Assembly (NCBI GenBank): GCA_025055285.1
Contig: JANWXM010000034.1
Location: 1-33,012, forward strand
DNA from: Saprospiraceae bacterium
GTDB lineage: Bacteria > Bacteroidota > Bacteroidia > Chitinophagales > Saprospiraceae
Direction of reading: 5' to 3'
DNA length: 33,012 nt
Below the pieces are notes generated by a model that worked only from the letters and a program-made list of their open reading frames with translations, did not search any database and was not told the origin of the DNA. Both the position numbers and the translations under genes were made by a program. This document shows, in pieces, positions 8,996 to 17,410 of this stretch. Each line of letters begins with the position of its first letter. The first letter of the stretch is position 1.

Positions 8996-11377
8996 ATGAA
9001 ACGCATTAATCTTCTGGTATTTCTTCTCGAAGCATGCACAATCGTCGCCGAGGGACAAAATTTTAATATTCAATTGCGCGCTACGCTAGACTATCCTGGC
9101 CAAACGCTAGCAAACGTATGGGGCTACGCCCAAGATGGACGTGAGTATGCACTAGTAGGAGCTTCGCGCGGCTTGTCTATTGTAGATGTGACCAACCCCG
9201 ACACACCCATCCAGATTGTGCAAATTCCCGGTCCAAACAATCTCTGGCGCGAGGTTAAAACCTACAAACACTACGCATATGTAACTACGGAGGGCGGTGG
9301 AGGAGTACAAATCGTGGATCTAAGCAAATTGCCCGATCCAAACCTAGATTACCGCTATTACACGGGCACAGGAGAAATTGCCGGCCAGTTAGGAGCCATT
9401 CACGCCCTACATATTGATGAGACGCGCGGCTTTCTGTACACCTATGGAGGCAATTTTAACGGCATACGGGTACACGACCTCAATGCTGATCCCTTTTATC
9501 CCATTTATGTAGGTAAATTTGATGATTTAGGCTACGTCCACGACGGCTTTGTAGACAACGATACTCTCTACGCATGCCATATCTACGCCGGTCTCATGTC
9601 AATATTGGATATGCGCGATAAAGCCAACCCCAAGATCTTAGGTACAGTAGAAACGCCCTCTCGCTTCACCCATAATTCATGGATTCTCAGCGACCGAAAA
9701 ACAGTATTGACCACTGACGAACGCGTACCTTCCTTCTTAACTGCTTACGACGTAAGTGACCCGACGCATATTCGAGAACTAGACCGCTTCTCTACGAACG
9801 ACGGCCTTGGCTCTATCGTTCATAATACACACATAATCAACGACTATGCTGTCACTTCCTGGTATACCGATGGTGTAACAATTGTAGACGCTCACAAGCC
9901 AGACAATCTTGTTCTCGTAGGCCAATACGATACCTGGGTAGGCTCTTCCCCCACCTTTGATGGATGCTGGGGTGTATACCCCTTTTTTCCTTCGGGAACT
10001 ATAGTAGCCACCAATATTCCCTCTACTAGTCCTGGAAGTAGCCCCGGGCGCTTATTCGTGCTGACACCTACTTATCAGCGCGCATGCTATCTGGAAGGCC
10101 GTATTATCGACGGATGCAGTGGTCAACCGTTAGCCGATGCAGAAGTTAAGATTCTCAGCCCTTTAGTAACGCCTGTGAGGTTGACACAAAATGACGGCAC
10201 CTTTAAAACTGGCCAACCAACACCAGGCACCTTCGCTGTAACTGTTCGCAAACCCGGTTTTCAACCCATTACGGTTCAGGTTCCCTTCCAATCAGGCCAA
10301 GTCACTCGATTGGAATTGACTTTGCAGCCCATTACTGCTTTTCACGTTCAGGGTAGGGCAGTAAGAAAGGGTGTGGGAAAACCTCTAGCCAATCGGCAAC
10401 TTGTGTTGCGTGGCCCGGTAAATACCTACACTGTGCAAACCGATGCTCAAGGTCAATTCACTGTATCCTGTATGAGTGGTGGCAATTATCGAGTAGGCAC
10501 TTGGGGTTATCGCGTAGCCGACGTACTCGTAGAGGCCGATGGCCCTCTTACAATTGAGTTGGAAGCGGCCTACTACGACGATTTTGAACTAGACTTGGGC
10601 TGGACGACTGCCGCAACCGCTACTGCCGGCTTATGGGAACGCGGGATACCCATAGCAACTACTTTTCAAAATGCTCTTTCTAATCCAGGTACTGATGTAA
10701 ACTTTGACAATGGTGCCGAGTGTTACGTTACGGGCAATGCTGGCGGTGCTGCTGGCAACGATGACGTAGACAACGGCAGTGTAACCCTTATTTCCCCGCC
10801 GATGCAATTGAACGGCTACGCCGATGCAGTGCTTCGATACCATTTTTGGTTCTTCAATCGCGGTGGTAATTCTACGCCCAATGATCGCTTTGAAGTGCAC
10901 CTCAGCAATGGTATCCAAACTACAATTATTCGCACCGATACAGCTTCTTTAAGTGCTTGGCGGGCGTCAGGCGACATCCGCCTTCGCGACCATTTGCCTC
11001 TAACCGACGATGTACGAGTGCATTTTATTGCATATGATATCAACCCAGGTCACTTGGTGGAGGCTGCCGTGGACGCTTTCGAAGTCGTGCCCATACCTGT
11101 CTCTGCGCATCGCGAGGCATCAGCGTGGCTGGATTGGCAAATAGCGCCTAATCCGTCACCGTCATTTTTCTGGCTGCGCTACCGCACGCAAGGCACTGAA
11201 ATTGCGCGAGCTGAAGTAATCGACGCTCTTGGACGCCTTGTGGAAGACTACGAACTTTCCTCTGCTGAAGGAGAACTGCACTTTGGCCATACTCTGCCAC
11301 CGGGTTTCTATTTTCTGCGACTAAAGGCCACTGATGGTCAAGAGGTTAGCCAGCGAGTAATGAAGGTTCGCTACTAA
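8996..11377 (+). CDS. choice-of-anchor B family T9SS surface protein
   Basis: The 793-residue product starts with a signal peptide (about residues 1-20). Residues about 25-360 are a beta-propeller of LVIVD-type repeats (GLSIVDVTNPDTP, GVQIVDLSKL, LMSILDMRDKANP, LTAYDVSDPTHI, GVTIVDAHKPDNL), which defines choice-of-anchor B proteins. Two carboxypeptidase-regulatory-like beta sandwiches follow, near 362-445 (GRIIDGCSGQPLADAEV) and 448-520 (GRAVRKGVGKPLANRQLVL). A jelly-roll segment spans about 526-700 (DDFELDLGWTT, then VDAFEVV). The last 75 residues are a type A T9SS sorting domain (QIAPNPSPSFFWLRY, then LPPGFYFLRLKATDGQ). It should be delivered to the cell surface. Its function is unknown beyond probable binding or adhesion. 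It ends 21 bases from the convergent amidohydrolase gene, with no obvious terminator between them. Confidence 0.88.
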   Translation: MKRINLLVFLLEACTIVAEGQNFNIQLRATLDYPGQTLANVWGYAQDGREYALVGASRGLSIVDVTNPDTPIQIVQIPGPNNLWREVKTYKHYAYVTTEGGGGVQIVDLSKLPDPNLDYRYYTGTGEIAGQLGAIHALHIDETRGFLYTYGGNFNGIRVHDLNADPFYPIYVGKFDDLGYVHDGFVDNDTLYACHIYAGLMSILDMRDKANPKILGTVETPSRFTHNSWILSDRKTVLTTDERVPSFLTAYDVSDPTHIRELDRFSTNDGLGSIVHNTHIINDYAVTSWYTDGVTIVDAHKPDNLVLVGQYDTWVGSSPTFDGCWGVYPFFPSGTIVATNIPSTSPGSSPGRLFVLTPTYQRACYLEGRIIDGCSGQPLADAEVKILSPLVTPVRLTQNDGTFKTGQPTPGTFAVTVRKPGFQPITVQVPFQSGQVTRLELTLQPITAFHVQGRAVRKGVGKPLANRQLVLRGPVNTYTVQTDAQGQFTVSCMSGGNYRVGTWGYRVADVLVEADGPLTIELEAAYYDDFELDLGWTTAATATAGLWERGIPIATTFQNALSNPGTDVNFDNGAECYVTGNAGGAAGNDDVDNGSVTLISPPMQLNGYADAVLRYHFWFFNRGGNSTPNDRFEVHLSNGIQTTIIRTDTASLSAWRASGDIRLRDHLPLTDDVRVHFIAYDINPGHLVEAAVDAFEVVPIPVSAHREASAWLDWQIAPNPSPSFFWLRYRTQGTEIARAEVIDALGRLVEDYELSSAEGELHFGHTLPPGFYFLRLKATDGQEVSQRVMKVRY

Positions 11378-11398
11378 TTTTCTTACTGACAAGCGGTT

Positions 11399-12694
11399 CT
11401 ACTCGTTGACGAAGACTTTACCTGCGCGCATGACGGCGACCACGCGTTCGAAAGTGCGAATATTTTCCAGCGGATTGTCGCGAACGGCCACCAAGTCGGC
11501 AGCAAAACCAGGGGCAATGCGTCCGATTTCGTTTTCCAGCCCCAAAAGTTCGGCAGCATTCACAGTCGCGGCGCGCAAGATATCCCACGGTTTCATGCCA
11601 GCTTGAGCCATGTAGTGGAATTCCAGGGCATTTTTGCCGTGAGGGAATACACCAGCGTCAGTACCAAAGGCGATTTTCACTCCAGCCCGATAGGCACGCC
11701 CTAAGGTTTCCATGACGGTAGGCCCGATATCGAGAGCCTTCCGACGAACCACTTCAGGGAAAAAGCCATGAGCACGGCGAGCACTATCGGTGACAGCCCA
11801 TCCAGCGGTAAGGGTGGGCACATACCAGGTGCCACTGTGCGCCATGAGGGAAAGGGTTTGGTCGGTCATGAAAGTGCCGTGCTCAATACTGTTTACACCA
11901 GCGACAATGGCACGACGAGCACCTTCATCGCCATGGGCGTGAGCAGCTACGCGTACGCCCAAGTCTCTAGCAGTGCGCACGATAGCCACTAATTCATCTT
12001 CGGCATAATGCGGAAGTCGCCCATCGCGCGCTAGGCTCAGCACGCCGCCTGTAGCGGTGACTTTGATAAGGTCGGCTCCTCGGCGTATTTGATGGCGCAC
12101 TGCTGCCCGACAAGCATCAGGGCCATTGGCAATGCCATCTTCGACGCCAGGAGGTGGGTCGAATAGGTCAGAACGCGCACCGGTGGTATAGTCGCCGTGT
12201 CCGCCCGTAATGCTGATAGATTTGCCTGCCGTCAGAATACGCGGTCCTGGTATCCACCCTTGCTGAATAGCATTGCGTATCGCCAGATTAGCACCGCGCC
12301 CGCCTAGGTCACGCACTGTAGTAAAGCCTGCACGCAGGGTGCGTTCAGCATATACTACGCCTCGAATGGCATACTCGGTGTCGTCGAGCGTATAGCGATC
12401 GTAATAGGTCGTACGGCTTTGCTCCGACTCAATGTGTACATGGCAATCGATTAACCCGGGAAGCACTGTGTAATTTTTCCAATCTACGACTTGCGCTCCT
12501 ACAGGAGGTTGGAGGTAGCCAGGCTCTATGCGAGCAATGCGGTCTCCCTCAACTACCACCGTCATTTGCGTTAGTACACGTTCGTCGGTCATAGTAATTA
12601 GGCGCCCACAGTATATGTAACGCGTCTGAGCTTCGACAAATGGGCCCTTGACGAGAGACACTACGCAGAGCAGCAATGTACAGTAAAGCTTCAT
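11399..12694 (-). CDS. secreted metal-dependent amidohydrolase (imidazolonepropionase/prolidase-like)
   Basis: This 431-residue protein has an N-terminal signal peptide (about residues 1-23, ending EAQ), so it probably acts in the periplasm. The amidohydrolase superfamily metal site is visible. The strand-1 HxH is in LIDCHVHIES (His85 and His87). A conserved lysine in the DLIKVTATGGV block is the likely carboxylated bridging residue. His is present in the HAHGDEGARRAI and SIEHGTFM blocks, and the catalytic Asp is in FGTDAGVFPHG. This order is typical of the imidazolonepropionase-like/Xaa-Pro dipeptidase branch, but the substrate cannot be deduced. The start ATG overlaps the last codons of pcm by four bases (ATGA), so the two are translationally coupled and probably share the promoter at 13396-13427. 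Confidence 0.9.
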   Translation of the reverse strand: MKLYCTLLLCVVSLVKGPFVEAQTRYIYCGRLITMTDERVLTQMTVVVEGDRIARIEPGYLQPPVGAQVVDWKNYTVLPGLIDCHVHIESEQSRTTYYDRYTLDDTEYAIRGVVYAERTLRAGFTTVRDLGGRGANLAIRNAIQQGWIPGPRILTAGKSISITGGHGDYTTGARSDLFDPPPGVEDGIANGPDACRAAVRHQIRRGADLIKVTATGGVLSLARDGRLPHYAEDELVAIVRTARDLGVRVAAHAHGDEGARRAIVAGVNSIEHGTFMTDQTLSLMAHSGTWYVPTLTAGWAVTDSARRAHGFFPEVVRRKALDIGPTVMETLGRAYRAGVKIAFGTDAGVFPHGKNALEFHYMAQAGMKPWDILRAATVNAAELLGLENEIGRIAPGFAADLVAVRDNPLENIRTFERVVAVMRAGKVFVNE

Positions 12695-13350
12695 GATTTT
12701 TCATCCTTTTTATTTACTCCTTCCAAAAAGGGTACGAAGCGGAAGGCTTCGAATACTTCGTCCTGATATTCATCTGCTGCGAGGCGCGTGATGCGGTGCA
12801 TGTACTGCACCTCTTCGCCTACTGGAATAACTAATCGACCTCCTATAGCCAGCTGCTGGCGTAGGGGCTCGGGCACAAAAGGTGCACCAGCAGTGACAAT
12901 AATCCCTTCATAAGGAGCGTATTTAGGCAAACCGCCAAAGCCATCGCCCCAAAAACAGTATACATTTCGGATACCCAATTCTTTTAACAACGCTTTAGCG
13001 CGTAAATATAGGGCCTCCTGACGCTCTATGGTGTAAACACGCGCCCCCAGGGCTGCTAGAATGCTCGCTTGGTAGCCCGAACCCGTGCCAATCTCTAGTA
13101 CGCGGTCGTTAGGCTTTACTTGAAGGAGAGCCGTCATGTATGCTACTGTGAAGGGTTGAGATATGGTTTGTTTGTGACCGATAGGAAACGGCTTATCCTC
13201 GTAGGCATGGTCTTCAAAGGCTTTATCTAGGAAAAAATGTCGCGGCACGGCCATCATTGCCGTGAGTACAGCTTCATCGGTAATGCCGCGTTGACGGAGG
13301 GCCTCTACCATCCGCTTGCGCAAGCCTTTGTGCCGATAAGTATCCTTCAT
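12691..13350 (-). CDS. pcm: protein-L-isoaspartate O-methyltransferase
   Basis: The enzyme uses S-adenosylmethionine to methylate isoaspartyl residues, the first step in repair of damaged aspartate and asparagine sites in proteins. From the chosen start it has 219 residues, normal for the family. Visible motifs are GHKQTISQPFTVAYMT (substrate loop), VLEIGTGSGYQ (SAM-binding motif I) and GDGFGGLP. Cytoplasmic; no signal peptide. I chose the ATG at 13350 because MKDTYRHKGLRKRMVEAL is the usual N terminus. An in-frame ATG ten codons upstream (13380) adds a poorly conserved, cysteine-rich extension and lies very near the predicted transcription start. The gene overlaps the downstream amidohydrolase start by four bases. 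Confidence 0.93.
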   Translation of the reverse strand: MKDTYRHKGLRKRMVEALRQRGITDEAVLTAMMAVPRHFFLDKAFEDHAYEDKPFPIGHKQTISQPFTVAYMTALLQVKPNDRVLEIGTGSGYQASILAALGARVYTIERQEALYLRAKALLKELGIRNVYCFWGDGFGGLPKYAPYEGIIVTAGAPFVPEPLRQQLAIGGRLVIPVGEEVQYMHRITRLAADEYQDEVFEAFRFVPFLEGVNKKDEKS

Positions 13351-13395
13351 TGAAGACGCGTCCACAAGCCAACAACACATCTTCTACTAGTGCCC

Positions 13396-13427
13396 CAAAG
13401 TTAAGGGCTATTGCAGGCTTCGACAAA
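13396..13427 (-). promoter_or_regulatory. Bacteroidota-type promoter of pcm-amidohydrolase
   Basis: Read on the minus strand, TTTG (13427-13424), a 20-base spacer and TAACTTTG (13403-13396) match the Bacteroidota -33/-7 consensus exactly. Transcription should start near 13390, about 40 bases before the pcm ATG at 13350. This supports the downstream pcm start. Confidence 0.72.
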
Positions 13428-13498
13428 ATCTCCAACTTATGAGAACTTTATCGGTGACTTATCGGCATTCTTTCGTCTTAGATTAGCGAGTAGGTCTA

Positions 13499-14197
13499 GT
13501 GATAAAGCACGTGCTATTTCTATCCTTTTTCGTCTCTTTGCAGCTGAAATTTGCGTCAACTTTTTCACAGACCAACTTCGTTGTATCTTCTTTGACAGAA
13601 ACAGTTTTCTCTTCGCGTAGTAGAGCGCCACTTGTTTCGGATGCCGAACTGGTTACTCGCTTCTTGAAGGAGCAAGACCCCTACTCTTTTTCGCAATTAT
13701 ATCGGCGCTATGCGGCTCGAGTATATGCTAAATGCTTCTCTATATTAGCCAATGACGCTCAAGCCCGTGATGCTGTACAAGATATTTTCATCAAGGTATT
13801 TTTAAACCTTTCTCGTTTCAACGAAAACTCTGCATTTTCCACGTGGCTCTACTCCATTACGTATAATTACTGTATTGATCTGCTCCGGCGAAAGAAAAAA
13901 ATGCCGGTGTTGCTAGCAGATGACGTGAGTCGAATTGGCGATGAGCCGATACCAGACGTGCCTGATAGTGTCCTGCTAGAGATGAAGCACGAACGATTAG
14001 AGGTGGTACTTCAGCACTTGTCCGAAAATGACCGCTTAGTTCTATTAATGAAGTATATGGACGATATGTCTATTAAAGAAATGGCCGATTTTTTTCATAA
14101 GACCGAGAGCGCTATAAAGATGCAGTTAATGCGCGCTAAGCACCGCGCTCAGCTTGTATATCGCCAACTCTATGGAGAAGACCCTCTTGTGTCATAG
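13499..14197 (+). CDS. ECF-type RNA polymerase sigma factor
   Basis: The core is a sigma-70 family, extracytoplasmic-function type sigma factor. Region 2 runs from SFSQLYRRYAARVY through DAVQDIFIKVFLNL and FSTWLYSITYNYCIDLLRRK (core-polymerase binding and -10 recognition). Region 4 is LSENDRLVLLMKYMDDMSIKEMA followed by TESAIKMQLMRAKHR (-35 helix-turn-helix). The start is uncertain. The open frame runs from a GTG at 13499, but the first 40 or so residues are hydrophobic and unlike sigma N termini. There is no ATG before the core. A TTG at 13592 would give a 201-residue protein starting just before the conserved SDAELVTRFL segment, and I favour that or another internal start. It probably heads the operon that continues through the MscS-like and DUF3078 genes. 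No cognate anti-sigma gene is adjacent. Confidence 0.85.
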   Translation: MIKHVLFLSFFVSLQLKFASTFSQTNFVVSSLTETVFSSRSRAPLVSDAELVTRFLKEQDPYSFSQLYRRYAARVYAKCFSILANDAQARDAVQDIFIKVFLNLSRFNENSAFSTWLYSITYNYCIDLLRRKKKMPVLLADDVSRIGDEPIPDVPDSVLLEMKHERLEVVLQHLSENDRLVLLMKYMDDMSIKEMADFFHKTESAIKMQLMRAKHRAQLVYRQLYGEDPLVS

Positions 14198-14237
14198 GAA
14201 GGCCAAGTTGGATATGCCTTTATAATCTACCTCGCCT

Positions 14238-14504
14238 ATGTACGATTTCAACGCTTTCAAGAGCTTAGAAACTCGATGGATGTCCCAGTTGCCGCCAGAG
14301 TTGGAGTTCCAGGTGAGTAGTCAAGTGCGCATGGCTACTGCCGCTGGGCGTGTGATGGAGATCTTCGTGCCCAATGCCTTGCGCACTGCTGCCTACCTTA
14401 TAGGAGGTAGTAGTCCTACGAGGGTCCTGGGTTTGCCCTCAGGAAAACAGATAGAGGCTGATCCTTTTTCAATTGACTGGCGTCAACCGCCTAAACACTA
14501 TTAA
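14238..14504 (+). CDS. small hypothetical protein
   Basis: An 88-residue open frame starts at ATG 14238, 40 bases after the sigma factor stop, and ends 31 bases before the MscS-like ATG. It has no signal peptide or clear membrane helix. The middle contains a helix-like stretch (SSQVRMATAAGRVMEIFVPNALRTAAYLIGG) and the C-terminal third is rich in proline and glycine. I do not recognise the family. Position directly after an ECF sigma gene suggests a regulatory partner, but it does not show the zinc-binding HxxxCxxC pattern of classical anti-sigma factors. It is probably real, given the operon spacing and absence of any competing gene. Confidence 0.55.
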   Translation: MYDFNAFKSLETRWMSQLPPELEFQVSSQVRMATAAGRVMEIFVPNALRTAAYLIGGSSPTRVLGLPSGKQIEADPFSIDWRQPPKHY

Positions 14505-14535
14505 TTATCTTCCTTACCCTTGCCTGCTTTCGCAT

Positions 14536-15408
14536 ATGGATTTTATTACTAAATTTCGGGAGGGCGTCTTTGCCGAGCTAATAGCCCGTTTCTCAGAAGG
14601 AGCACCTAAGCTCTTATTTGCCTTACTCGTCTTGATTCTAGGGCGTATTGTGGCCGGACTACTCCGGCAGGTGGTTCAGCGCATTCTTGCCTTAGCTGGT
14701 GTCGATCGATTAGCTGAACAACTCAACAATATCGATCTTGTTCAGCGCACCGGCATGAAAGTCGAGTTATCTGCTATAGCAGGCCAAATGGTCTTTTACC
14801 TAACTATGCTGGCCTTTATCATCTTTGCTACTGACGTTTTGGATATTCCTGCCATTACCGACATGGTGCGCGACCTGATTAATTACCTGCCAGCGCTGTT
14901 TTCAGCCTTTGTTCTGTTCTTGTTAGGCCTCTTTTTAGCCGACATAGTGCGCAACCTTGTGCAGACTGCTTGCCAAAGTATGGGCATCCCCGCCGCTCGA
15001 TTGATAGGCACCGCTGTATTTTACTTTCTCTTCATCACTGTGACGGTCAGTGCCTTGGCTCAGGCAAAGATTAACACAGGCTTTATCGCCTCTAACTTGA
15101 CGGTCATCGTCGGGGCGTTAGCACTAGCTTTTGCTATTGGTTATGGCTTAGCGGCGCGCGATTTAGTGGCAAACTACCTCGCCAGCCAATACAATCGAGA
15201 CAAAATTCAGGTTGGGCAGGAAGTGCGTATTGCTGGAGTTAAAGGAAAGGTGGTGCACATAGATCTTACTTCCCTAATTCTCCAAACTCCGGACAAGGCG
15301 GTCATTGTGCCGATGAGCAAAATGATGACAGAGAAGGTAGAAATTTTTTATCCCGAAGCTGAGGAAGAAAACCTCTTGCCGCCAGAGCATCCTATCCAAG
15401 GGTCGTGA
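14536..15408 (+). CDS. MscS-like small-conductance mechanosensitive channel family protein
   Basis: This 290-residue inner-membrane protein has about five hydrophobic helices. It contains 'conserved TM helix' segments (PKLLFALLVLILGRIVAGLL near residue 25, and LPALFSAFVLFLLGLFLADIV near 120). An MscS-like pore helix follows (VIVGALALAFAIGYGLAARDLVANYLAS), then a short beta domain (VGQEVRIAGVKGKVVHIDL, then VIVPMSKMM). The large C-terminal alpha/beta domain of E. coli MscS is missing, as in many short family members. It probably helps relieve osmotic stress. The ATG at 14536 starts the usual N terminus; an upstream in-frame TTG at 14473 would overlap the 88-aa gene. TACCCTTG at 14515-14522 is a near match to a -7 box. 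The stop overlaps a possible GTG start of the next gene. Confidence 0.82.
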   Translation: MDFITKFREGVFAELIARFSEGAPKLLFALLVLILGRIVAGLLRQVVQRILALAGVDRLAEQLNNIDLVQRTGMKVELSAIAGQMVFYLTMLAFIIFATDVLDIPAITDMVRDLINYLPALFSAFVLFLLGLFLADIVRNLVQTACQSMGIPAARLIGTAVFYFLFITVTVSALAQAKINTGFIASNLTVIVGALALAFAIGYGLAARDLVANYLASQYNRDKIQVGQEVRIAGVKGKVVHIDLTSLILQTPDKAVIVPMSKMMTEKVEIFYPEAEEENLLPPEHPIQGS

Positions 15409-15434
15409 GAAACATTTTAAACAAAATATCTGTT

Positions 15435-16430
15435 ATGCGTACTTTATTGTTACTTTTCGCCTCGATTTTTGCATTCATCAGCTTTGCTCATGCTCAAAAT
15501 CCTGCCGCTTCAAAGGACACCACTTGGCGCTTTCAAGGCGGGCTAGGATTTGACCTAAGTGGTCTAGGCATTATCAACCCGCGAGTAGGAGCCGGAACTA
15601 ACCGCCTTGCGGTAGGTGGCCTTGGTACACTCTCAGCCAATCGCCTCTCTGCACGTTCGTTCTGGAGAAACCAGCTGTCGCTCCAATTGGTGCTCCAACA
15701 GCAGGGCCGCACCTCGCCTACTCAGCCTACCGGGTTTCTTAAGAACCTCGATGTCCTGCGCCTGACGTCTACGTACGGCTACAAAGTAGGGGCAGGAGAC
15801 AAGTGGTTCATATCGGCCGATTTGCTAGCTCAGTCGCAGTTGCTTCCAACTTATCAGAGCAACTACTTGCGGGCTACGAGAATTAACGGCAAGCCTGACC
15901 GCCTCGTAGCAAATTTCCTCTCGCCACTCATCACTCAGTTTTCGCCGGGAATTACTTTCAAACCTAATAAACACCTCAGCTTCCAGTATTCACCTGCCGC
16001 CGTGCGTTTTATTTATGTGGCTGATGACTCTTTAGCCATTCTGGATATCCATGGCAATGAAGTAAAAAAAGATGCTCAAGGCAACATCCTCGAATACAAC
16101 AACTTTTTCCTTGGCCTAGGTTCGGAGCTGATAGGTCGCTATGAAAACAAATACTTTAATGACCGCTTGGCCGTTGTAAGCTCGTTGCGCTTGTTCTCCA
16201 ATTATCTCGATAAACCTCAAAACTTGGTAGTGCTGTTTTCCAACAACTTCAGCCTTCAACTATTCAAGGGCCTATCCCTCGACTTGTTAGGAGAGGCATT
16301 TTACGATCCTAACCTAAAAATGATTATTGACGCGAACGAAAACCGCATTTACGGCGACGATGGCGACCGACAAGCTCCAGCAACCCAACTTACGGGAGCC
16401 TTTATGCTCAAATATAACGTGATCTTTTAA
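15435..16430 (+). CDS. DUF3078 outer-membrane protein
   Basis: The product is 331 residues from the chosen start. A good signal peptide (residues 1-20, MRTLLLLFASIFAF to AHA-Q) is followed by a beta-rich sequence with the DUF3078 pattern. That pattern is a glycine-rich first strand, an RLAVGGLGTLSANRLSARSFW segment, alternating aromatic strands, and a strand-like C terminus (AFMLKYNVIF) as expected for an outer-membrane barrel. DUF3078 is a Bacteroidota family of unknown function. The ATG at 15435 gives a standard signal peptide. A GTG at 15405, which overlaps the previous stop, would add ten residues before it. The TAA at the end shares its last A with the ATG of the phosphatase gene, indicating translational coupling. 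Confidence 0.82.
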   Translation: MRTLLLLFASIFAFISFAHAQNPAASKDTTWRFQGGLGFDLSGLGIINPRVGAGTNRLAVGGLGTLSANRLSARSFWRNQLSLQLVLQQQGRTSPTQPTGFLKNLDVLRLTSTYGYKVGAGDKWFISADLLAQSQLLPTYQSNYLRATRINGKPDRLVANFLSPLITQFSPGITFKPNKHLSFQYSPAAVRFIYVADDSLAILDIHGNEVKKDAQGNILEYNNFFLGLGSELIGRYENKYFNDRLAVVSSLRLFSNYLDKPQNLVVLFSNNFSLQLFKGLSLDLLGEAFYDPNLKMIIDANENRIYGDDGDRQAPATQLTGAFMLKYNVIF

Positions 16431-16891
16431 TGCGCATCTTAATGGTTTGTCTTGGCAACATCTGCCGAAGCCCGTTAGCGGAGGGAATTTTGAAACATAA
16501 AGCCCGACAACACAATCTGAACTGGTGGATAGACAGCGCAGGCACGAGCGCATGGCATGTAGGCGAATTACCTGACCCGCGCACTATCGAAGTGGCACGC
16601 CGATTCGGAATTGATATTACAGACCAACGCGCAAGGCAGATTAGCCTCAACGACTTTGAGCAATTTGACCTCATCTTTGCTATGGACCGCCAAAACCTTC
16701 GAGACCTAAGGGAAATGGCTCCCTCTTTGCAACAAAAGCAAAAGATTCGGCTTTTGCTCGATGTCCTCTATCCAGGCCAGGAACGCGAGGTGCCCGACCC
16801 TTACTATGGCGGCATTGAAGGCTTTGTGGAGGTATTCCGCCTCATTGAGCGGGCATGCGATCAGATAATTGCTCAATACAAACCTAAGTAA
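16430..16891 (+). CDS. low-molecular-weight protein tyrosine phosphatase
   Basis: This 153-residue cytoplasmic enzyme has the complete family signature. The P-loop CLGNICRSP has nucleophile Cys7 and phosphate-binding Arg13, the DSAGTSAWH block is near residue 35, and the general acid Asp123 sits in PDPYYGG. It hydrolyses phosphotyrosine in proteins or low-molecular-weight phosphoesters. Members next to polysaccharide export genes act on BY-kinases, but no such genes are seen here. It begins on the last base of the DUF3078 stop codon (TAATG) and is the last gene of the operon before a strong terminator. Confidence 0.93.
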   Translation: MRILMVCLGNICRSPLAEGILKHKARQHNLNWWIDSAGTSAWHVGELPDPRTIEVARRFGIDITDQRARQISLNDFEQFDLIFAMDRQNLRDLREMAPSLQQKQKIRLLLDVLYPGQEREVPDPYYGGIEGFVEVFRLIERACDQIIAQYKPK

Positions 16892-16910
16892 CACTTCGAT
16901 GCGCTAATGG

Positions 16911-16957
16911 AAAGGGCCTCCATGCGGTTTTTTCTCACCGTTGGGAGGCCCTTTTTT
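16911..16957. terminator. strong rho-independent terminator after the phosphatase gene
   Basis: AAAGGGCCTCC (16911-16921) pairs perfectly over 11 bases with GGAGGCCCTTT (16944-16954), followed by T residues to 16957. An inner CGGT/ACCG mini-stem (16925-16928 with 16937-16940) sits in the loop. The A-rich left side would also serve the other strand. Confidence 0.85.
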
Positions 16958-17146
16958 ATGAGACAAACCGTGCTACTTACTGCTACCTTGTGGTCACTGT
17001 TTTCAAGAAAGCGGCTATTCTATTTAAAAATCCGCAAAATGTTAAAAAAATAAATTTGACGAAAAAGCATATACTATTTACCCTAGAAGGCCTGTTTAAT
17101 AGGTGCTCTTTTAGGCAGTACGATCACCTGTGAATTCTTCTTGCTT

Positions 17147-17383
17147 ATGTTCAAATCGCATACTCGAAACAGCATCCTTCGATTTTTATACCACGAGATG
17201 ACGGCCGAGGAAGCTGCACGGATGAGACATCGCCTTAGCCAGAACCCTACGCTATGGGCGGAATTCGCTGAGCTACAGCAAGCAAAACAGACCCTTCCTC
17301 AAGTTCAATTTTTACCTGCTCCCGACACTATTCACCGCATCTTGCAATACAGTACAAAAACAGCTTTGGAGGTTCAGGTGTAA
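17147..17383 (+). CDS. small anti-sigma-like or unknown protein
   Basis: The product is 78 residues from the ATG at 17147; a TTG two codons earlier is possible but unlikely. The first half (ILRFLYHEMTAEEAARMRHRL, then NPTLWAEFAELQQ) resembles the N-terminal helical region of short anti-sigma-like proteins common in Bacteroidota. The second half is a linker and a short helix ending VQV. There is no membrane segment. It lies 190 bases beyond the terminator of the sigma-factor operon, so it is transcribed separately. A link to the ECF sigma factor 3 kb upstream is only an inference. AT-rich sequence before it has TTTG at 17055-17058 but no clean -7 box. Confidence 0.6.
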   Translation: MFKSHTRNSILRFLYHEMTAEEAARMRHRLSQNPTLWAEFAELQQAKQTLPQVQFLPAPDTIHRILQYSTKTALEVQV

Positions 17384-17410
17384 ACAAAAGCCTCGCTTGC
17401 TATGCATTTC

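Noticed and set aside
12691-13380. Longer pcm starting at ATG 13380
   Set aside because: The extra ten residues (cysteine-rich) are not typical of the family, and the predicted transcription start is only about ten bases upstream.
14210-14230. TATAAT sequence before the 88-aa gene as a sigma-70 promoter
   Set aside because: There is no -35 element at a workable distance, and Bacteroidota promoters use TAnnTTTG instead.
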